Source: Bosea sp. AS-1
GTDB lineage: Bacteria > Pseudomonadota > Alphaproteobacteria > Rhizobiales > Beijerinckiaceae
Direction of reading: 5' to 3'
NCBI RefSeq assembly: GCF_002220095.1
Contig: NZ_CP022372.1
Span: forward strand, 902,501-966,500
DNA: 64,000 nt
Shown here one piece after another: positions 1-9,395 of the stretch (position 1 is the first letter of the stretch; every line of letters starts with the position of its first letter). The notes beneath the pieces are model-generated. The model ran no database searches. It was not told the DNA's origin and worked only from the letters and a program-made list of their open reading frames with translations. A program made the translations under genes and the position numbers.

Positions 1-509
1 AGCGTGGTCGGGATGCCGCGCAGCGCAACGACCGTGCCCTTTCCGCCCAGAGTCTTGGCGATGTATTCGGCCGGGATCTTGCCGAAGGCGGTGTTGTCGC
101 CGGCGACATAGGCATCCTGCGCCGAGGTATCGGTCAGGCCACGGTCGACCACCGTCACATAGGCGCCCTTGGCCTTCACATTAGCGACAGGCCGGGTCAG
201 CGCTGCGGACTCGAAGGGGAAGACGACGAGCGCGTTGATCTTGTTGACCGTGCTCAGGTCCTGGAGCTGGTTGGCCTGCTCGGTCGCGTTGGCGGCAGTG
301 CGGATCGTGATCTTGAGATCCTTGTGCTTGGCCTCGAGATCCTTCTTGGCCTGGTTGGCCCAGTAGTTGATGCCGCCCATGAAGCTGTGCGTCGCGGCGG
401 GAATGGAGACGCCGAGATTGACCGGCTCGGCGGCGGCGCCACTCGCCGCGAAGGCGAGGCCCGCGGCCGTGGCGGCGAGCAAGAGGCTGCGTCTGGTCTG
501 CTTGGACAT
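1..509 (-). CDS. Sugar ABC transporter substrate-binding protein, C-terminal part outside window
   Basis: Periplasmic sugar-binding protein of the ribose/galactose type (Peripla_BP_4 family). The reverse strand reads from ATG at 509 with a signal peptide ([20 protein letters not shown], cleavage near AAA-EPV). It continues into a ribose-binding-protein-like fold with a mature start around VNLGVSI, a segment [16 protein letters not shown], and [20 protein letters not shown], where the last part matches the usual DR.....V..DN ligand-binding region. About 169 residues are visible; the remaining C-terminal half lies beyond position 1. It is the last visible gene of a minus-strand operon with permease, ATPase and ROK regulator upstream. 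The sugar is not predictable from the sequence. Confidence 0.9.
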   Translation of the reverse strand, partial: MSKQTRRSLLLAATAAGLAFAASGAAAEPVNLGVSIPAATHSFMGGINYWANQAKKDLEAKHKDLKITIRTAANATEQANQLQDLSTVNKINALVVFPFESAALTRPVANVKAKGAYVTVVDRGLTDTSAQDAYVAGDNTAFGKIPAEYIAKTLGGKGTVVALRGIPTT

Positions 510-535
510 CGCTTCTCTCCCTATGTCGACCGCCC

Positions 536-1555
536 TCAGCGGCGGCCTTTCTGCAAAAACGCGACGGTGATGATGACGAAGCCCTGCACGGCGGCGTTGA
601 GATAGACGCTGATCAGGCTGGTCAGATTGAGGATGTTGCTGATCACCGAGAGCAAGATCGCGCCGACGACCGTGCCGGTGATGCTGCCATGGCCGCCCTT
701 GAGTGCGGCGCCGCCGACGATGACCGCCGCGATCGCCTCCAGTTCCCAGAGCAGGCCGGTGGTCGGCGAGGCCGAGCCCAGCCGCGGCACGTAGAACAGC
801 GTGGCGATGCCGACGCAGATGCCGAGCAGCATGTAGGTCAGGATCTTGACGCGCTCGACATTCACCGCCGCATAGCGCGCCACGGTCTCGTTGGAACCGA
901 TCGCCTGGACATGCCGGCCATAGGCGGTCTTGTTCAGGATTGTCGCGCCGATCAGCGCGACGACGAGGAAGGCGATGACCGGCACCGGCACGCCGAGCAC
1001 ATTGCCGTAATAGGCCGGCGCATAAAGGTCGGCGAGGCTGTTCTCCAGCGTCAGCGCTCCGCCATCGGCGAAATAGGTCAGGTAGGCACGGTAGATGCCG
1101 AGCGTGCCGAGCGTGACGATGAATGGCTCGATCCGGCCCTTCGCGATCAGCACGCCCTGGATCAGGCCGAAGATGCCGCCGAGCAGGATGGCGAGCCCGG
1201 CACCGAGCACGACCGCTCCGAGCGGGGAACCCAGCGCGCCCGCCGCCCAGTTGATGAACATGATGACGCAGCCGGCGATCAGTGCTGCCATCGAGCCGAC
1301 CGAGAGGTCGATGCCTCCCAGGATGATGACGAAGCACATCCCGACCGCGATGATGCCGATGAAGGCGGTGCGAGTGAGCACGTTGAGTGCGTTGTCGAGC
1401 GTGGCGAAATCGCCGTTCAGCCCGGCGCCCACGATGCAGAGCACGATGAGGCCGATGACCGGGCCAAAGCTGGCGAGCCGGTCGGAGAAAGACGGACCGG
1501 CCTCGGCGCGGCGCGTCTCGCTCACTGGAGCGGCTGCGGTCTCAGGCTGCGACAT
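536..1555 (-). CDS. Sugar ABC transporter permease (RbsC-like)
   Basis: Inner-membrane channel subunit of a ribose-type (CUT2) sugar importer, 339 residues, the normal size for the BPD_transp_2 family. It is very hydrophobic with about eight to ten membrane segments and carries the family landmark [15 protein letters not shown] near residue 80. The C-terminal region [16 protein letters not shown] is the typical coupling segment. The start overlaps the end of the ATPase gene by 14 bases, so the two are translationally linked. It works with the binding protein at 1-509 and the ATPase at 1542-3068. Confidence 0.95.
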   Translation of the reverse strand: MSQPETAAAPVSETRRAEAGPSFSDRLASFGPVIGLIVLCIVGAGLNGDFATLDNALNVLTRTAFIGIIAVGMCFVIILGGIDLSVGSMAALIAGCVIMFINWAAGALGSPLGAVVLGAGLAILLGGIFGLIQGVLIAKGRIEPFIVTLGTLGIYRAYLTYFADGGALTLENSLADLYAPAYYGNVLGVPVPVIAFLVVALIGATILNKTAYGRHVQAIGSNETVARYAAVNVERVKILTYMLLGICVGIATLFYVPRLGSASPTTGLLWELEAIAAVIVGGAALKGGHGSITGTVVGAILLSVISNILNLTSLISVYLNAAVQGFVIITVAFLQKGRR

Positions 1556-3068
1556 GTCGGGCTCCCGTTGCGTGAGCGATCATGGTCTCCTCGGTCATCT
1601 CCGCGCCTTCGACGGTCGCGACCAGCCGGCCGGAGCGCATCACCGCGACGCGATGGGCAAGCCCGATCAATTCGATCAGCTCGGACGAGATCACGACGAC
1701 CGCGAGCCCCTGGCGGGCGAGTTGATGGATCAGGCCATAGATCTCGCGCTTCGCTCCGACATCGACGCCGCGCGTCGGCTCGTCGAGGATCAGCACGCGC
1801 GGCTTCGGGTGCAGCACCTTGGCGAGCGCCAGCTTCTGCTGGTTGCCGCCTGACAGGGCGGCGGCCCTGGCCGAGAGCGATCCGGTGCGGATGCCGAAGG
1901 TCTCGACCGCGCCTTCCAGCGCCTTGCGTTCGGCGCCGTGGTCCAGCCAGGGGCGTGCATATTGCTTGAGCGCCATCAGGGTCAGGTTTGGCGCGAGCGG
2001 GAAGTCGACATGCAGGCCCTTGCCCTTGCGGTCCTCGCTCAGATAGCTCAGGCCCTGCCGCGTCGCATCGCCGAGTGAATTCAACGTCGCCGGACGCCCG
2101 GCGAGCGAGACCCGCCCGCCGCCCGGCCTGAGACCGAGGATACCCTCGAAGAGCTCGGTGCGGCCGGCGCCGACCAATCCGGCGAAGCCGAGGATTTCTC
2201 CCGGCCGCACAGAGAAGGACACATCCTGCGCCCAGCCGGGCACGGTGAAATTCTCGACCGCGAGCGCCGGCGCGGCCGCCGCATCGAAGCCTTCCTTGGC
2301 CGGGAAGAGATCGGCGATCTCGCGGCCGACCATCATCGTCGCCATGGCGTGGCGGGTGAGCGAGGCGGTCGGCGCTCGGCCGACGAGCTTGCCATCGCGC
2401 ATCACGATCACTTCGTCGGTGATGCGCTCGACCTCGTCGAGCTTGTGCGAGATGTAGATGATCGTGACGCCGGCTGCGCGCATGCGCTCGATCAGGGCGA
2501 AGAGGCGGGCGACCTCCGAGGGCGTGAGCGTCGCGGTCGGCTCGTCCATGATGAGCAGCCGCGCCTGGCGCGAGAGCGCCTTGGCGATCTCGACAAGCTG
2601 CTTTTCCGCGACGATGAGCCGACGGACTGGCGTGTCCGGGGCGCGATCGAGGCCCACTTGCTGCAGGGCCGAGGCGGCCTCGCGGCGCATTCCGGCCTCG
2701 TCGAGGAGCCAGCCTTTCCGGCGCTCGTGGCCGAGGAAGATGTTGCCGGCGATTGTCAGGTCTTCCGCCAGGTTGAACTCCTGGTGGATCAGCACGATGC
2801 CGCGCGCCTCGGCATCGCGCGAGCCGGAAAAGGCGACCGGTTCGCCGTCGACCAGAACGCGGCCCTCGGTCGGCTTCTCGTAGCCGGCGAGGATCTTCAT
2901 CAGGGTGGATTTCCCTGCGCCGTTCTCGCCGAGCAGTCCGTAGACGCGACCGGGTTCGAGCGCGAAGCAGACGCCGTGCAGCACCTCGACAGGGCCGAAG
3001 CGCTTCACGATGCCGTCGAAAGCGACGGAGAGGCCCGGGCCGGTGGTGTTCTTGCCGGTCGCGCTCAT
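1542..3068 (-). CDS. Sugar ABC transporter ATP-binding protein (RbsA-like, two nucleotide-binding domains)
   Basis: Energy-coupling ATPase of the CUT2 sugar importer, 508 residues, the expected length for a fused double-domain RbsA/MglA protein. The first domain has a full Walker A (GENGAGKST near residue 48) and Walker B ([11 protein letters not shown]). The second domain has the degenerate Walker A usual for this family (GLVGAGRTE), a signature [15 protein letters not shown] and Walker B ([11 protein letters not shown]). Its ATG overlaps the stop of the ROK gene by four bases and its end overlaps the permease start. Confidence 0.96.
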   Translation of the reverse strand: MSATGKNTTGPGLSVAFDGIVKRFGPVEVLHGVCFALEPGRVYGLLGENGAGKSTLMKILAGYEKPTEGRVLVDGEPVAFSGSRDAEARGIVLIHQEFNLAEDLTIAGNIFLGHERRKGWLLDEAGMRREAASALQQVGLDRAPDTPVRRLIVAEKQLVEIAKALSRQARLLIMDEPTATLTPSEVARLFALIERMRAAGVTIIYISHKLDEVERITDEVIVMRDGKLVGRAPTASLTRHAMATMMVGREIADLFPAKEGFDAAAAPALAVENFTVPGWAQDVSFSVRPGEILGFAGLVGAGRTELFEGILGLRPGGGRVSLAGRPATLNSLGDATRQGLSYLSEDRKGKGLHVDFPLAPNLTLMALKQYARPWLDHGAERKALEGAVETFGIRTGSLSARAAALSGGNQQKLALAKVLHPKPRVLILDEPTRGVDVGAKREIYGLIHQLARQGLAVVVISSELIELIGLAHRVAVMRSGRLVATVEGAEMTEETMIAHATGARHVAA

Positions 3069-4345
3069 GCGGGGCTCCCGGTGCGCAGGGCCTCGCGCAT
3101 CGCCAGCACGCCGGCGCCGATCAGCCCGGTCTCAGGTCCCAACGGCGCGGAGGTGATCTCCAGATGACGCGTCGAAAGGGCCAGCGAGCGCTGATTCACG
3201 CTCTGGCGGATGGCGGCGAGGAACATCGGGCCGATCGCGGCGACGCCACCGCCGATGAAGATGTGCGAGGGGTTGTAGAAGTTCACCAGCGCCGCCAACA
3301 CCTGGCCGATCAGCCGGCCGGAGCGGCGCACGATCGCATCCGCCGTCTCGTCTCCATCGCGGCAGGCGGCACCGACATCGCTGGCGAGAAGGCGCCCGTG
3401 CTGGGAGAGGCGCTGCGCCAATGCCGGGCTGCGTCCCGTTTCGGCGGCTTCGAGCCCCATGGTCACGATGGCGGGGGCGGCTGCCATCGCCTCGACGCAA
3501 CCGCGATTGCCACAGCGGCAGAGGGGACCCTCAGGGTCGGCACAGATATGGCCGATGTCGCCGGCAGAGCCGCTGGCGCCGCGATAGAGCTCGCCGTGGC
3601 AAACAATGCCGCAGCCGATACCGGTGCCGACCTTGATGACGAGGAAGTTTTCAAGCTGGCGGCGCTGGCGCCAGAGCACGCCGAGCGCCATCAGGTTCAC
3701 GTCATTGTCGACGAAGACGGGCGCATCGAGGATCTCGCGCAGGTCGTCGCGGATGGCATAGCTGTCCCAACCTGGCATGAGCGGCGGATTCACGAGCTGG
3801 CCGACAGCGAAATTGACCGGGCCGGGTACGCCGATGCCGACGGCCAGAACCGCGTCGCGGGCGATACCGTTCTGAGCGAGCATCGCGGGGAGAAGCGCGC
3901 GCAGGCGCGCCATGATCGGCCCGGGTCCGGCCTCGACATCCGCCTCCTGCGAATGGCGTGCGATCAGGCTGAGATCCGGGCGCAGCAGCGCGATGTCGAG
4001 GCTGGTTGCACCGATATCGACGCCGATCAGCACGCCGATGCGGCCATGAACGCAGAGCGTCTCGGCCCGGCGCCCGCCAGTGGAATGCTGTGCGCCGGCT
4101 TCGTCGAGCAGGCCCTGGTCGAGAAGCCCGGCAGCAAGTGCGTTGGTCTTGCTGCGGGAGAATTGCAGCGTATCGGCCAGGGCATGGCGCGCTACGCCGC
4201 CAGCCCAGAACGCGGCTTCGAGCAGCGCCAGCTCGTCGGGACTCAGGGCATGCCAGGGCAGTGCGATCTTTGCCTCCCGCGTTCCTCGCTCGACCTTGTT
4301 GCGGTCGTTGGGGAGGAGCTTGGCGTGGGCCTTCCAACCACTCAA
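3065..4345 (-). CDS. ROK family transcriptional regulator
   Basis: ROK-type repressor, 426 residues. The N-terminal part (about residues 35-90) looks like a winged helix, with RHALADTLQFSRSKTNALAA as the recognition region. The rest is a sugar-kinase-like ROK domain with GVDIGATSLDIALL, a glycine-rich KVGTGIGCGIV and the zinc-binding cysteine motif CRCGNRGCVEA. The reading starts at TTG (4345); no better ATG exists upstream and the ribosome site is weak, so the first 20 residues are uncertain. It is the first gene of the sugar importer operon and divergent from the isomerase gene, which suggests it controls both, probably with the imported sugar or its phosphate as effector. Confidence 0.9.
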   Translation of the reverse strand: MSGWKAHAKLLPNDRNKVERGTREAKIALPWHALSPDELALLEAAFWAGGVARHALADTLQFSRSKTNALAAGLLDQGLLDEAGAQHSTGGRRAETLCVHGRIGVLIGVDIGATSLDIALLRPDLSLIARHSQEADVEAGPGPIMARLRALLPAMLAQNGIARDAVLAVGIGVPGPVNFAVGQLVNPPLMPGWDSYAIRDDLREILDAPVFVDNDVNLMALGVLWRQRRQLENFLVIKVGTGIGCGIVCHGELYRGASGSAGDIGHICADPEGPLCRCGNRGCVEAMAAAPAIVTMGLEAAETGRSPALAQRLSQHGRLLASDVGAACRDGDETADAIVRRSGRLIGQVLAALVNFYNPSHIFIGGGVAAIGPMFLAAIRQSVNQRSLALSTRHLEITSAPLGPETGLIGAGVLAMREALRTGSPA

Positions 4346-4360
4346 GACCGAACTTCAACC

Positions 4361-4384
4361 TAAATCAGGCAAAAGATTGATTTA
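4361..4384. promoter_or_regulatory. Inverted repeat, candidate operator between ROK regulator and isomerase gene
   Basis: Perfect 7-bp arms TAAATCA and TGATTTA are separated by 10 bases (GGCAAAAGAT). The element sits 16 bp upstream of the ROK start codon and 82 bp upstream of the divergent gene, in a short AT-rich patch of an otherwise GC-rich region. Placement suits an autoregulatory ROK operator. Binding is inference. Confidence 0.5.
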
Positions 4385-4465
4385 AGAGCTGCCCGGCGTG
4401 ATCCCGCCGGGGTCTGGACCAATTGGTGCCTGACGCGGCATCGTCTCGTGGAACGGGAGGGCGAC

Positions 4466-5521
4466 ATGCCGAAGACGATGCAGGGGCCGGCGATCTTTCT
4501 GGCGCAGTTCGCTGGCGACAAGGCGCCTTTCGACAGTTGGCCGGCGATCACACGCTGGGCGGCTGGGCTGGGCTACCGTGGTGTGCAACTGCCTTCGTCC
4601 GATGGACGCTTCTTCGATCTCGAAAAAGCTGCCGCCTCGCAGGATTATTGCGACGAGATCGCCGGCATCGCCCGCGAGAACGGCGTCGCGATCACCGAGT
4701 TATCGACCCATATCCAGGGTCAGCTCGTCGCAGTGCATCCGGCTTATGACGCCGCCTTCGACGTGTTCGCGCCTGCTCATCTGCGCGGCAAGCCGGCAGA
4801 GCGGCAGGCCTGGGCGGTCGAGCAGATGAAGCTCGCGGCCAGGGCTTCGCGCCGGCTCGGCCTCGACGGCTCGGTCAGTTTCACGGGCGCGCTGGCCTGG
4901 CCCTTTCTCTATCCCTGGCCGCAACGTCCGGCGGGCCTGGTGGAGGAGGCGTTCGGCGAGCTCGCGAAGCGCTGGCGGCCGATCCTCGACGTCTACGAGG
5001 AGCACGGCGTCGATGTCGGCTTCGAGCTGCATCCGGGCGAGGACGTCTTCGACGGCGTGACCTTCGAGCTCCTGCTCGATCGGCTTGGCGGCCATCCGCG
5101 CTGTCGGATCAACTACGACCCATCGCATTTCGTGCTGCAGCAGCTCGATTATCTCGCCTTCATCGACATCTATCACGAGCGCATCAGCGCCTTCCATGTG
5201 AAGGATGCCGAGTTTCGCCCGGATGGCCGGCAGGGCGTCTATTCCGGCTTCGCGTCCTGGGTCGACCGCGCCGGCCGCTTCCGTTCGCTCGGCGATGGAC
5301 AGGTCGACTTCAAGGCCGTGTTCTCGAAACTCGCGCAATACGACTACGATCGCTGGGCCGTGCTCGAATGGGAGTGCGCGTTGAAGCATCCCGAGGACGG
5401 GGCGCGCGAGGGGGCTCGCTTCATCGCGGACCATATCATCAGGGTCACCGAGACGGCCTTCGACGACTTCGCCGGTGGGGGCGATGCGACGCTCGCGCGC
5501 CGGATGCTGGGGCTGGGCTGA
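4466..5521 (+). CDS. Sugar phosphate isomerase/epimerase-like TIM-barrel protein
   Basis: Xylose-isomerase-like TIM barrel (AP_endonuc_2 superfamily), about 351 residues. Metal-binding landmarks of the family are visible: FELHPGEDVFDG (Glu on a central strand), NYDPSHF (Asp/His), AFHVKDAE (His-x-Lys-Asp) and the late VLEWE glutamate. A GTG at 4448 would add six residues, but GGGAGG at 4455-4460 lies five bases before the ATG at 4466, so 4466 is preferred. It is divergent from the ROK/ABC operon and probably processes the imported sugar, for example by ketose or inosose isomerisation. The exact substrate cannot be read. Confidence 0.88.
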   Translation: MPKTMQGPAIFLAQFAGDKAPFDSWPAITRWAAGLGYRGVQLPSSDGRFFDLEKAAASQDYCDEIAGIARENGVAITELSTHIQGQLVAVHPAYDAAFDVFAPAHLRGKPAERQAWAVEQMKLAARASRRLGLDGSVSFTGALAWPFLYPWPQRPAGLVEEAFGELAKRWRPILDVYEEHGVDVGFELHPGEDVFDGVTFELLLDRLGGHPRCRINYDPSHFVLQQLDYLAFIDIYHERISAFHVKDAEFRPDGRQGVYSGFASWVDRAGRFRSLGDGQVDFKAVFSKLAQYDYDRWAVLEWECALKHPEDGAREGARFIADHIIRVTETAFDDFAGGGDATLARRMLGLG

Positions 5522-5646
5522 CGCGACTTCATCGAGGGGCGAAGCGAGCCGGTGCGGCTGCCGCGTCCGGCAACGTTGCCGTAATCTTCGCCCGCAATCT
5601 GCGCACGCCGACCCCCTTCGATCCATGGAGGCGGGCGCAGATGTGC

Positions 5647-5667
5647 CGGCGGCTCAGCGAGCCGCCG
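5647..5667 (+). promoter_or_regulatory. 5' leader hairpin next to the ribosome-binding site of the outer membrane protein gene
   Basis: Perfect 9-bp arms CGGCGGCTC and GAGCCGCCG enclose the loop AGC. The stem ends two bases before AAGGAG (5669-5674), the ribosome-binding site of the gene starting at 5681. It could stabilise the mRNA, hinder translation, or be the stem of a T-less terminator for the upstream gene. Confidence 0.45.
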
Positions 5668-5680
5668 CAAGGAGTCTTCG

Positions 5681-6325
5681 ATGTATCGTACCGTTCCGAT
5701 GGCGGGCCTCGGCCTGCTGGCCCTGTTCGCGGTGCCGGCAGCCGCAGCCGATCGTCCGCTACCGCGTACCCAGGAGTGGCCGAGCTATGTCGCGCCGCGG
5801 ACCTATAATTGGAACGGCCTCTATGCCGGTCTGCACGCCGGCGGTGCGTTCGACCGGTTCGACGGCGCTACGGCCCGGAAGAGCCGCAACGAAATCCTGC
5901 TGGGCGGGCAGGTGGGCTACAATCTCCAGCTCGGCAATATGGTCTTCGGCATGGAGAGCGACCTGTCGATGAACGGCTTTGGCAAGGGCTCCAGGCGCGG
6001 CGGCGGGACCAGCGCCGACATGCGCTATCTCGGAACGCTGAAGGCACGTGCCGGCGTCGCATTTGATAGGGTGCTGGTCTACGGCACGGGCGGTCTCGCC
6101 TATGGCGGCTTCAAGGCCACCGACGGCCTGGTCTCGAAGAGCAAGAGCAAGCTCGGCTATGTGGTCGGTGCCGGCGCCGAATACGGCATCACCGACAATC
6201 TCTCCGCCAAGCTCGAATACAACTACGTCTCGCTAGGCAAGGAGAGCTTCCAGCTCGGCAGTGGCCGGACCAAGATCGGCGTCACCGAGCATCTCGTCAA
6301 AGCGGGCCTGAACTACCGCTTCTAA
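5681..6325 (+). CDS. Outer membrane beta-barrel protein (Omp25/Omp31-like)
   Basis: Small outer membrane protein, 214 residues, of the OmpA-like beta-barrel class common in Hyphomicrobiales. It has a signal peptide (LLALFAVPAAAADRPLP, cleavage near AAA-DRP) followed by the typical YNWNGLYAGLHAGGAF entry strand. It then shows alternating amphipathic strands such as GGQVGYNLQLGNMVFGMESD and KLGYVVGAGAEYGIT, and a C-terminal aromatic signature LNYRF for BAM assembly. A good AAGGAG lies six bases before ATG. It is monocistronic by spacing. Confidence 0.92.
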   Translation: MYRTVPMAGLGLLALFAVPAAAADRPLPRTQEWPSYVAPRTYNWNGLYAGLHAGGAFDRFDGATARKSRNEILLGGQVGYNLQLGNMVFGMESDLSMNGFGKGSRRGGGTSADMRYLGTLKARAGVAFDRVLVYGTGGLAYGGFKATDGLVSKSKSKLGYVVGAGAEYGITDNLSAKLEYNYVSLGKESFQLGSGRTKIGVTEHLVKAGLNYRF

Positions 6326-6468
6326 CCCCGATATGACGGCCAGCCCGGCAAGGCTAGTCCCGCGATGCGGCTTTCTGGCCGCTTCCAGGTGGGGATGGGG
6401 CGGGATGTCTGGAAATATCGCCCCTTATCCGGCATCACGTTCCATCCCTGCACCCCGACAGGACCGAC

Positions 6469-7152
6469 ATGCGCGCATTGATCGTCGAGGACGAGCCCGA
6501 TCTGATGAGCTTCCTCGCCTCGCTTCTGACGAATGCGGGGCTGGTCGTGGATCGCACCACCTCGATCGATGCGGCGTTGGCGGCTCTGCGGACCGCACCC
6601 TTCGATATCGCGATCGTGGACCGGCGACTGCCGGATGGCGACGGTCTGTCGATCGTCAAGGCATTGAACGCCGAGGACAACAGGCCTGCCTTCCTGATCC
6701 TGACGGCGCGCGACGCGAAGACCGACGTCATCGAAGGCCTGAACGGCGGCGCTGACGATTATCTGGTCAAACCCTTCGAGCCGGACGAGCTGCTGGCGCG
6801 CCTGCGCGTGATCGCGCGCCGCCGGCATCCGAAACGCTCCCTCGTCATCGCGGCCGGCAATCTGTCGCTCGATCTGGAAGGGCGTCGCGCGACCGTCGGC
6901 GCGGAACCGCTCGAGCTGCGCCGCCGCGAGGCATTGATCCTGGAGGCGCTGGTGCAGCGCGTCGGTCGCGTCGTGACCCGCGACGTGCTGATCGAGGCGG
7001 TCTACGGCTTCGACGATCTGATCGAATCCAACACGCTCGAGGCGCAGATCTCGCGACTGCGTCGCAAGCTGCGCGACGCCGAGGCCCGGGTCGAGATCAC
7101 CTCGCTGCGTGGCATCGGCTATATGCTGCGTGCGACCGAGGCGGCCCTTTAG
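6469..7152 (+). CDS. OmpR-family response regulator
   Basis: DNA-binding response regulator, 227 residues. The receiver domain (about 1-115) has acidic residues Glu7-Asp8, phospho-acceptor Asp51 in IVDRRLPDGDG and Lys101 in YLVKPFEPDE. The winged-helix output domain (about 130-225) has VTRDVLIEAVYG and the recognition-helix region NTLEAQISRLRRKL, ending in the typical LRGIGYML. AGGA lies a few bases before ATG. The gene converges on a histidine kinase gene 14 bp away that is very probably its partner. Confidence 0.95.
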   Translation: MRALIVEDEPDLMSFLASLLTNAGLVVDRTTSIDAALAALRTAPFDIAIVDRRLPDGDGLSIVKALNAEDNRPAFLILTARDAKTDVIEGLNGGADDYLVKPFEPDELLARLRVIARRRHPKRSLVIAAGNLSLDLEGRRATVGAEPLELRRREALILEALVQRVGRVVTRDVLIEAVYGFDDLIESNTLEAQISRLRRKLRDAEARVEITSLRGIGYMLRATEAAL

Positions 7153-7166
7153 GGCGAGCCGTTGCG

Positions 7167-8510
7167 CTAGTCGGGGCTTGCGCCGTCCGGCGGGAATACC
7201 AGCCTGACCGTGGTGCCGCCGCTGTCGTTGCCGAGAATGGTGATCGTTCCGCCATGGGCGGCCATGATATCGCGTACGATGGTCAGGCCGAGGCCGGCGC
7301 CGCTGGTGCTGGCCGAGACGCGGTTGAACGGCTCGAGAACCTGCGCGCGCTTGGCGGCGGCGATACCGACTCCGTCGTCGACGACCTCGATGACCGCGCC
7401 ATCGAGGATGCGGACCAGGATGGTCGAGCGCACCTGAGCGTGGCGCAGCGCATTGTCCACGAGGTTGGCGAGGGCGGCCCGGACAGTGGGTTCGTTCGCG
7501 ACGATCGTCGCGTGGCGATCTCCCTCTTCCTCGAGCGCGACGTCCACGCCATGGCTCAGGACCAGCGGGGCGAGGTCGGCGAGGACTGCGCGGGAGAGGG
7601 CATTGAGCTGCAACGGCTCGAAGGGCAGGTCGGTGGCGTGGAGGCGGGCGAGCTGGAGCATCGAGGAAACGATGGTGGTCAGGCGGCTCAGATCGGTGGC
7701 GAGCTGCAGGCGCGCCGGCTCGTCGGCAAGCGCATCGACATGGCTGCGCATCACAGTGAGCGGCGTGCGCAGCTCATGCGCGACATTGTTCATGAAGCGC
7801 CGCTGCACCTCCATGTTGCTGGCGATCTGGTCGAGCGCGGAGTTCAGCGCCGTGGTCAGCGGCATCAGCTCGACTGGCGTTTCCTCGGTCGGGAGCAGGC
7901 CGCGTGGGGCGCGCGGGTCGATGCGGGCGGCGGCCTCGGCGGCGCTGCGCAGCCGGGCGGTGATGTAGGACACCGACATGGCGATCGCGGCGGCGACCAG
8001 GATGCCGAAGATCACGGAGATCGCCAAAGCGGAGCCGGCGATCGCGCGCAGGAAATACCCGAGGATCAGGTCCCAGCCCGGCAGCCCGCCGCCGGTCGCG
8101 ACGATGATGCGGCTGCCGTCGATCTCCATGACGTCGAAGGCGAGCGCATTGTCCCCGCCGACCCGCATCTGCGCGGCGATGGTCGGGCCGTCGAGCCGGA
8201 TGTCGATCGGCAGACCAGGCCGCAATTCTGGCGCATACTCGACGACCGATCGTCCGTCGGAGACGAGATACCACAAGAGGGGGCTGGCGCGCTCGATCTG
8301 CACGAGCCCGGCGGTCTTCTCGACCTGCAGGCTGCCGCCCGCCGAGGGCCGCACGCTTTGCTGGATGACACGCGAGGTGACATCGTTGCGCAGGGCGCCG
8401 GGGTCCTCGGTGATGAAGGTGAAAGCCAGAACGGCGGCGATGAAGGCGACGAACAGGACGATGCCGAGCAGGCTCAGCCGGATGGTGAGGGCGCGCGACA
8501 GCGAGGTCAC
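7167..8510 (-). CDS. Sensor histidine kinase
   Basis: Membrane histidine kinase, 447 residues, starting at GTG with GGAGG seven bases upstream. It has an N-terminal membrane segment (about 11-32), a periplasmic sensor of about 120 residues, a second membrane segment (about 155-182), a HAMP-like linker, a dimerisation domain with phospho-acceptor His245 in NVAHELRTPLT, and an ATPase domain with VDNALRHA, VVDDGVGI and GAGLGLTIV. It faces the response regulator gene tail to tail with a 14-bp gap, an unusual arrangement for a cognate pair, so each gene needs its own promoter. Confidence 0.94.
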   Translation of the reverse strand: MTSLSRALTIRLSLLGIVLFVAFIAAVLAFTFITEDPGALRNDVTSRVIQQSVRPSAGGSLQVEKTAGLVQIERASPLLWYLVSDGRSVVEYAPELRPGLPIDIRLDGPTIAAQMRVGGDNALAFDVMEIDGSRIIVATGGGLPGWDLILGYFLRAIAGSALAISVIFGILVAAAIAMSVSYITARLRSAAEAAARIDPRAPRGLLPTEETPVELMPLTTALNSALDQIASNMEVQRRFMNNVAHELRTPLTVMRSHVDALADEPARLQLATDLSRLTTIVSSMLQLARLHATDLPFEPLQLNALSRAVLADLAPLVLSHGVDVALEEEGDRHATIVANEPTVRAALANLVDNALRHAQVRSTILVRILDGAVIEVVDDGVGIAAAKRAQVLEPFNRVSASTSGAGLGLTIVRDIMAAHGGTITILGNDSGGTTVRLVFPPDGASPD

Positions 8511-8708
8511 AGCGATCCTCCGGCGCCGCGGCGATCTGCCCCGCCGATATCCGGCGGCGATCGGCGTCTCGCATTCGGTTCAATCTCGCGGGTCGTCACG
8601 GAGCCTCTGTGCGGGTATGGCTTGTCGGGCAGGGCGCGCCGCTCTGTCTTGCTCTGCATGGACCGTATTGCCCTTGTCGTTCAACTCTTTCCAGGATCGC
8701 GCAGCCTG

Positions 8709-9392
8709 ATGCCCGCGTTGCGTGCCACGACGAACGGCAGGTGGCTTGCCGCGGTGTTGCTGGTGGCGCTGTTCGCAACGGGCTGGAGCGGCGTCGCTGC
8801 CCTGGCGCAGGGGGCGCCGCCGGCGAAGGAGCAGATCAAGCCGGGCCAGCTCCCGACGACGCCGCGAAATGAGATCATTCCCCTGGTCGAACGGGTCTTC
8901 GACACAGCCTCGAAGACGGTCAGCATCCCGATCGAGCGCTCGCTTGCGCTGTTCGGCGAGCCCAACGCCTATATCCTGGGCGGCGAACTGAGCGGCTCCT
9001 TCGTGGTCGGCGGGCGGCATGGCAGCGGCGAGCTGCGCTTCGCGGAAGGGGCGCCCGAGCCGGTGGTCTGGTCGGCACTTTCGGTCGGGATTGGCCTCGG
9101 CGCCGACTATGGCCGGGTGATCATGTTGGTCTACGGACTCGACCGACGAGAAGACGTTTTCGGTACCTATGCGAGCATCGGCGGCAGCGCTCATTTCCTG
9201 GCCGGTGCCAACGCCACCATTCTCGCCTCGTCGCGTGCCCGGATCGTCCTGATCTCGTCGGGTCTCGGCCTGCGCTTCTCGGGTGATCTCAGCCGCATTC
9301 GCATCGAGCCGGCGGGTGAGCCGGAAATCCTGAGGCCGCCGGCCAATGTCTGCCCCGACCCTGCTGGCTGCCCGCCGCGAAGCGGTCCCTGA
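8709..9392 (+). CDS. eipA: DUF1134 periplasmic protein, EipA family
   Basis: Conserved alphaproteobacterial envelope protein, 227 residues from the ATG at 8709. A signal peptide is visible (WLAAVLLVALFATGWSG, cleavage near ALAQ-GAPP). The mature part matches the DUF1134 family with RSLALFGEPNAYILGGELSG, GLGADYGRVIMLVYGL and ASIGGSAHFLAGAN. EipA is an envelope-integrity protein in Brucella (established for the family, recalled). A longer start at 8658 exists but has no ribosome site. The reading frame is open far upstream, opposite the kinase gene, but that extension is not a real protein. Confidence 0.82.
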   Translation: MPALRATTNGRWLAAVLLVALFATGWSGVAALAQGAPPAKEQIKPGQLPTTPRNEIIPLVERVFDTASKTVSIPIERSLALFGEPNAYILGGELSGSFVVGGRHGSGELRFAEGAPEPVVWSALSVGIGLGADYGRVIMLVYGLDRREDVFGTYASIGGSAHFLAGANATILASSRARIVLISSGLGLRFSGDLSRIRIEPAGEPEILRPPANVCPDPAGCPPRSGP

Positions 9393-9395
9393 TCT

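Noticed and set aside
7254..8708. Long plus-strand open frame running into the eipA gene
   Set aside because: It is opposite the histidine kinase, is composed of Gly/Arg/Asp-rich low-complexity residues typical of GC-rich antisense frames, and has no ribosome site; only the part from 8709 is a real protein.
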